From assembly GCF_022751215.1 (NCBI RefSeq), contig NZ_JAICDG010000004.1, positions 744,001 through 808,000 on the forward strand: a stretch of 64,000 nt of DNA, written 5' to 3'. A program made the translations under genes and the position numbers. Source of the stretch: Actinomadura terrae (GTDB lineage: Bacteria; Actinomycetota; Actinomycetes; Streptosporangiales; Streptosporangiaceae). The notes below the pieces were generated by a model. That model was not told the DNA's origin. It did not search any database and was given only the letters and a program-made list of their open reading frames with translations. Shown piece by piece: positions 63,257 through 64,000 of the stretch. The first letter of the stretch is position 1; each line of letters starts with the position of its first letter.

Positions 63257-64000
63257 GTGAGGGCTGGGGAGTTGCGGCGGATCCTGCGGGGTCGGAACTT
63301 CCGGCGCCTGTACGCGACGCGGCTGACCTCGCAGCTCACCGACGGGTTGTTCCAGGTCGCGCTGGCCGGTTACGTGTTCTTCTCGCCGGAGCGGCAGGCC
63401 ACGGCGGGGGAGGCCGCGGCGGCGTTCGCGGTGACGCTGCTGCCGTACTCGGCGCTCGGCCCGTTCGCGGGGGTGTTCATCGACCGGTGGCAGCGGCGGC
63501 AGATCCTGCTGTGGACGCCGATCCTGCGCGCCGTCCTGGTGCTGCTGGTCGGGGGGCTGGTCGCGGCGGGCCAGGACGGTCTGGTGTTCTTCCTCGTGGT
63601 GCTCGTCGTGCTCGGCGTCAACCGGTTCTTCCTCGCGGCGCTGTCGGCGGCGCTCCCGCACGTGGTGCGGCGCGACCAACTGGTCACGGCGAATGCCTTC
63701 GCGGTCACGTCCGGGACGGTGATCGCGTTCACCGGCGCCGGCCTCGGCTACCTGCTCCGGCGCGTGCTCGGCGGCGGGACGCAGGGGACGGCGCTGATCC
63801 TCGCGTGCGCCGCCGTGCTGTTCCTCGCCGCCGGGGCGACCGCGACGACGCTGCCCCGGCTGCTGCTCGGCCCGCACCCGTCCGACGAGGCCGTTCCCGG
63901 GAAGGCGACGGTGCGGGTCGGGGAGGCGCTGGGCGGGGTGATCGGCGGCCTGGCGGACGGCGCGCGGCACATCGCGGGGCGGCGGCAGGCGGCGCTCGCG
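63257..64000 (+). CDS. MFS transporter, partial (runs off the window)
   Basis: The first 248 codons of a major facilitator protein of the DHA3/enterobactin-exporter-like type: LRGRNFRRLYATRLTSQLTD start, LLPYSALGPFAGVFIDRWQR with the helix 2-3 loop, RFFLAALSAALPHVVRRDQL and VTANAFAVTSGTVIAFTGAG. GTG 63257 lies 7 bases after TAGGGT (63245-63250), which suggests a leaderless transcript. No stop before the window end. Confidence 0.85.
   Translation, partial: MRAGELRRILRGRNFRRLYATRLTSQLTDGLFQVALAGYVFFSPERQATAGEAAAAFAVTLLPYSALGPFAGVFIDRWQRRQILLWTPILRAVLVLLVGGLVAAGQDGLVFFLVVLVVLGVNRFFLAALSAALPHVVRRDQLVTANAFAVTSGTVIAFTGAGLGYLLRRVLGGGTQGTALILACAAVLFLAAGATATTLPRLLLGPHPSDEAVPGKATVRVGEALGGVIGGLADGARHIAGRRQAALA

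Overview
This is a very GC-rich actinobacterial chromosome segment. The block DUF5318, two class A penicillin-binding proteins, a GT87 glycosyltransferase, rpsF-ssb-rpsR-rplI and dnaB, together with many GTG starts, actinomycete-type leaderless promoters and a LexA site of the TCGAAC-N4-GTTCGA type, fits a Streptosporangiales member such as Actinomadura. The genus is an inference from gene order and composition. No tRNA, rRNA, CRISPR array, transposase or prophage gene was seen.

Layout. At 0.2-5.3 kb on the minus strand lie an EamA permease with a B3/B4-domain protein, a DnaN sliding-clamp paralogue, and an alkylation-repair pair (AdaA-AlkA fusion plus Ogt). From 5.4 to 26.2 kb is an accessory region of small cassettes, each a one-component regulator (XRE, MarR or TetR) beside or divergent from an enzyme or efflux pump: SDRs, alpha/beta hydrolases, MFS pumps, SAM methyltransferases, an LLM oxidoreductase, a patatin-like lipase, a GT1 glycosyltransferase and a ProC-like protein. 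Several intergenic gaps hold clear inverted-repeat operators. Decay is visible as NAD-kinase and GNAT fragments and as a TetR gene frameshifted by an exact 13-bp tandem duplication.

At 26.4-29.1 kb a small basic membrane protein is divergent from an unusual 766-aa protein that joins an XRE DNA-binding domain, a coiled coil, a zinc ribbon, a disordered linker, ECF sigma regions 2 and 4, and an anti-sigma-like H-x3-C-x2-C motif. At 29.3-32.3 kb dnaB carries a 563-aa class 3 intein in its Walker A loop; the intein contains twelve exact-length 24-nt repeats. DnaA boxes lie upstream of dnaB, followed by a MATE exporter.

From 34.4 to 45.5 kb are housekeeping and cell-envelope genes: a GNAT, a LexA-box small gene, a Tat-exported amidase, rplI-rpsR-ssb-rpsF, a DNase IV-like enzyme, a barstar-like protein, a MerR regulator and a GT87 enzyme. 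From 45.6 to 54.7 kb are two tandem class A PBPs with matching six-cysteine tails, DUF5318, PadR and myo-inositol-1-phosphate synthase. From about 54.95 to 59.3 kb there is a 4.3-kb array of degenerate 22-27-nt GC-rich repeats with no convincing gene. The last part holds a decayed YciI gene, a minimal SepF-like gene, a family 5 solute-binding lipoprotein, a small CxxC protein and the start of an MFS gene that runs off the edge.

A recurring theme is minisatellite growth. GC-rich repeats of 12, 14, 21, 24 and 41 nt lie in intergenic gaps and within the intein, and the 24-nt intein unit shares the core GGGACGTCCAG with the large array.
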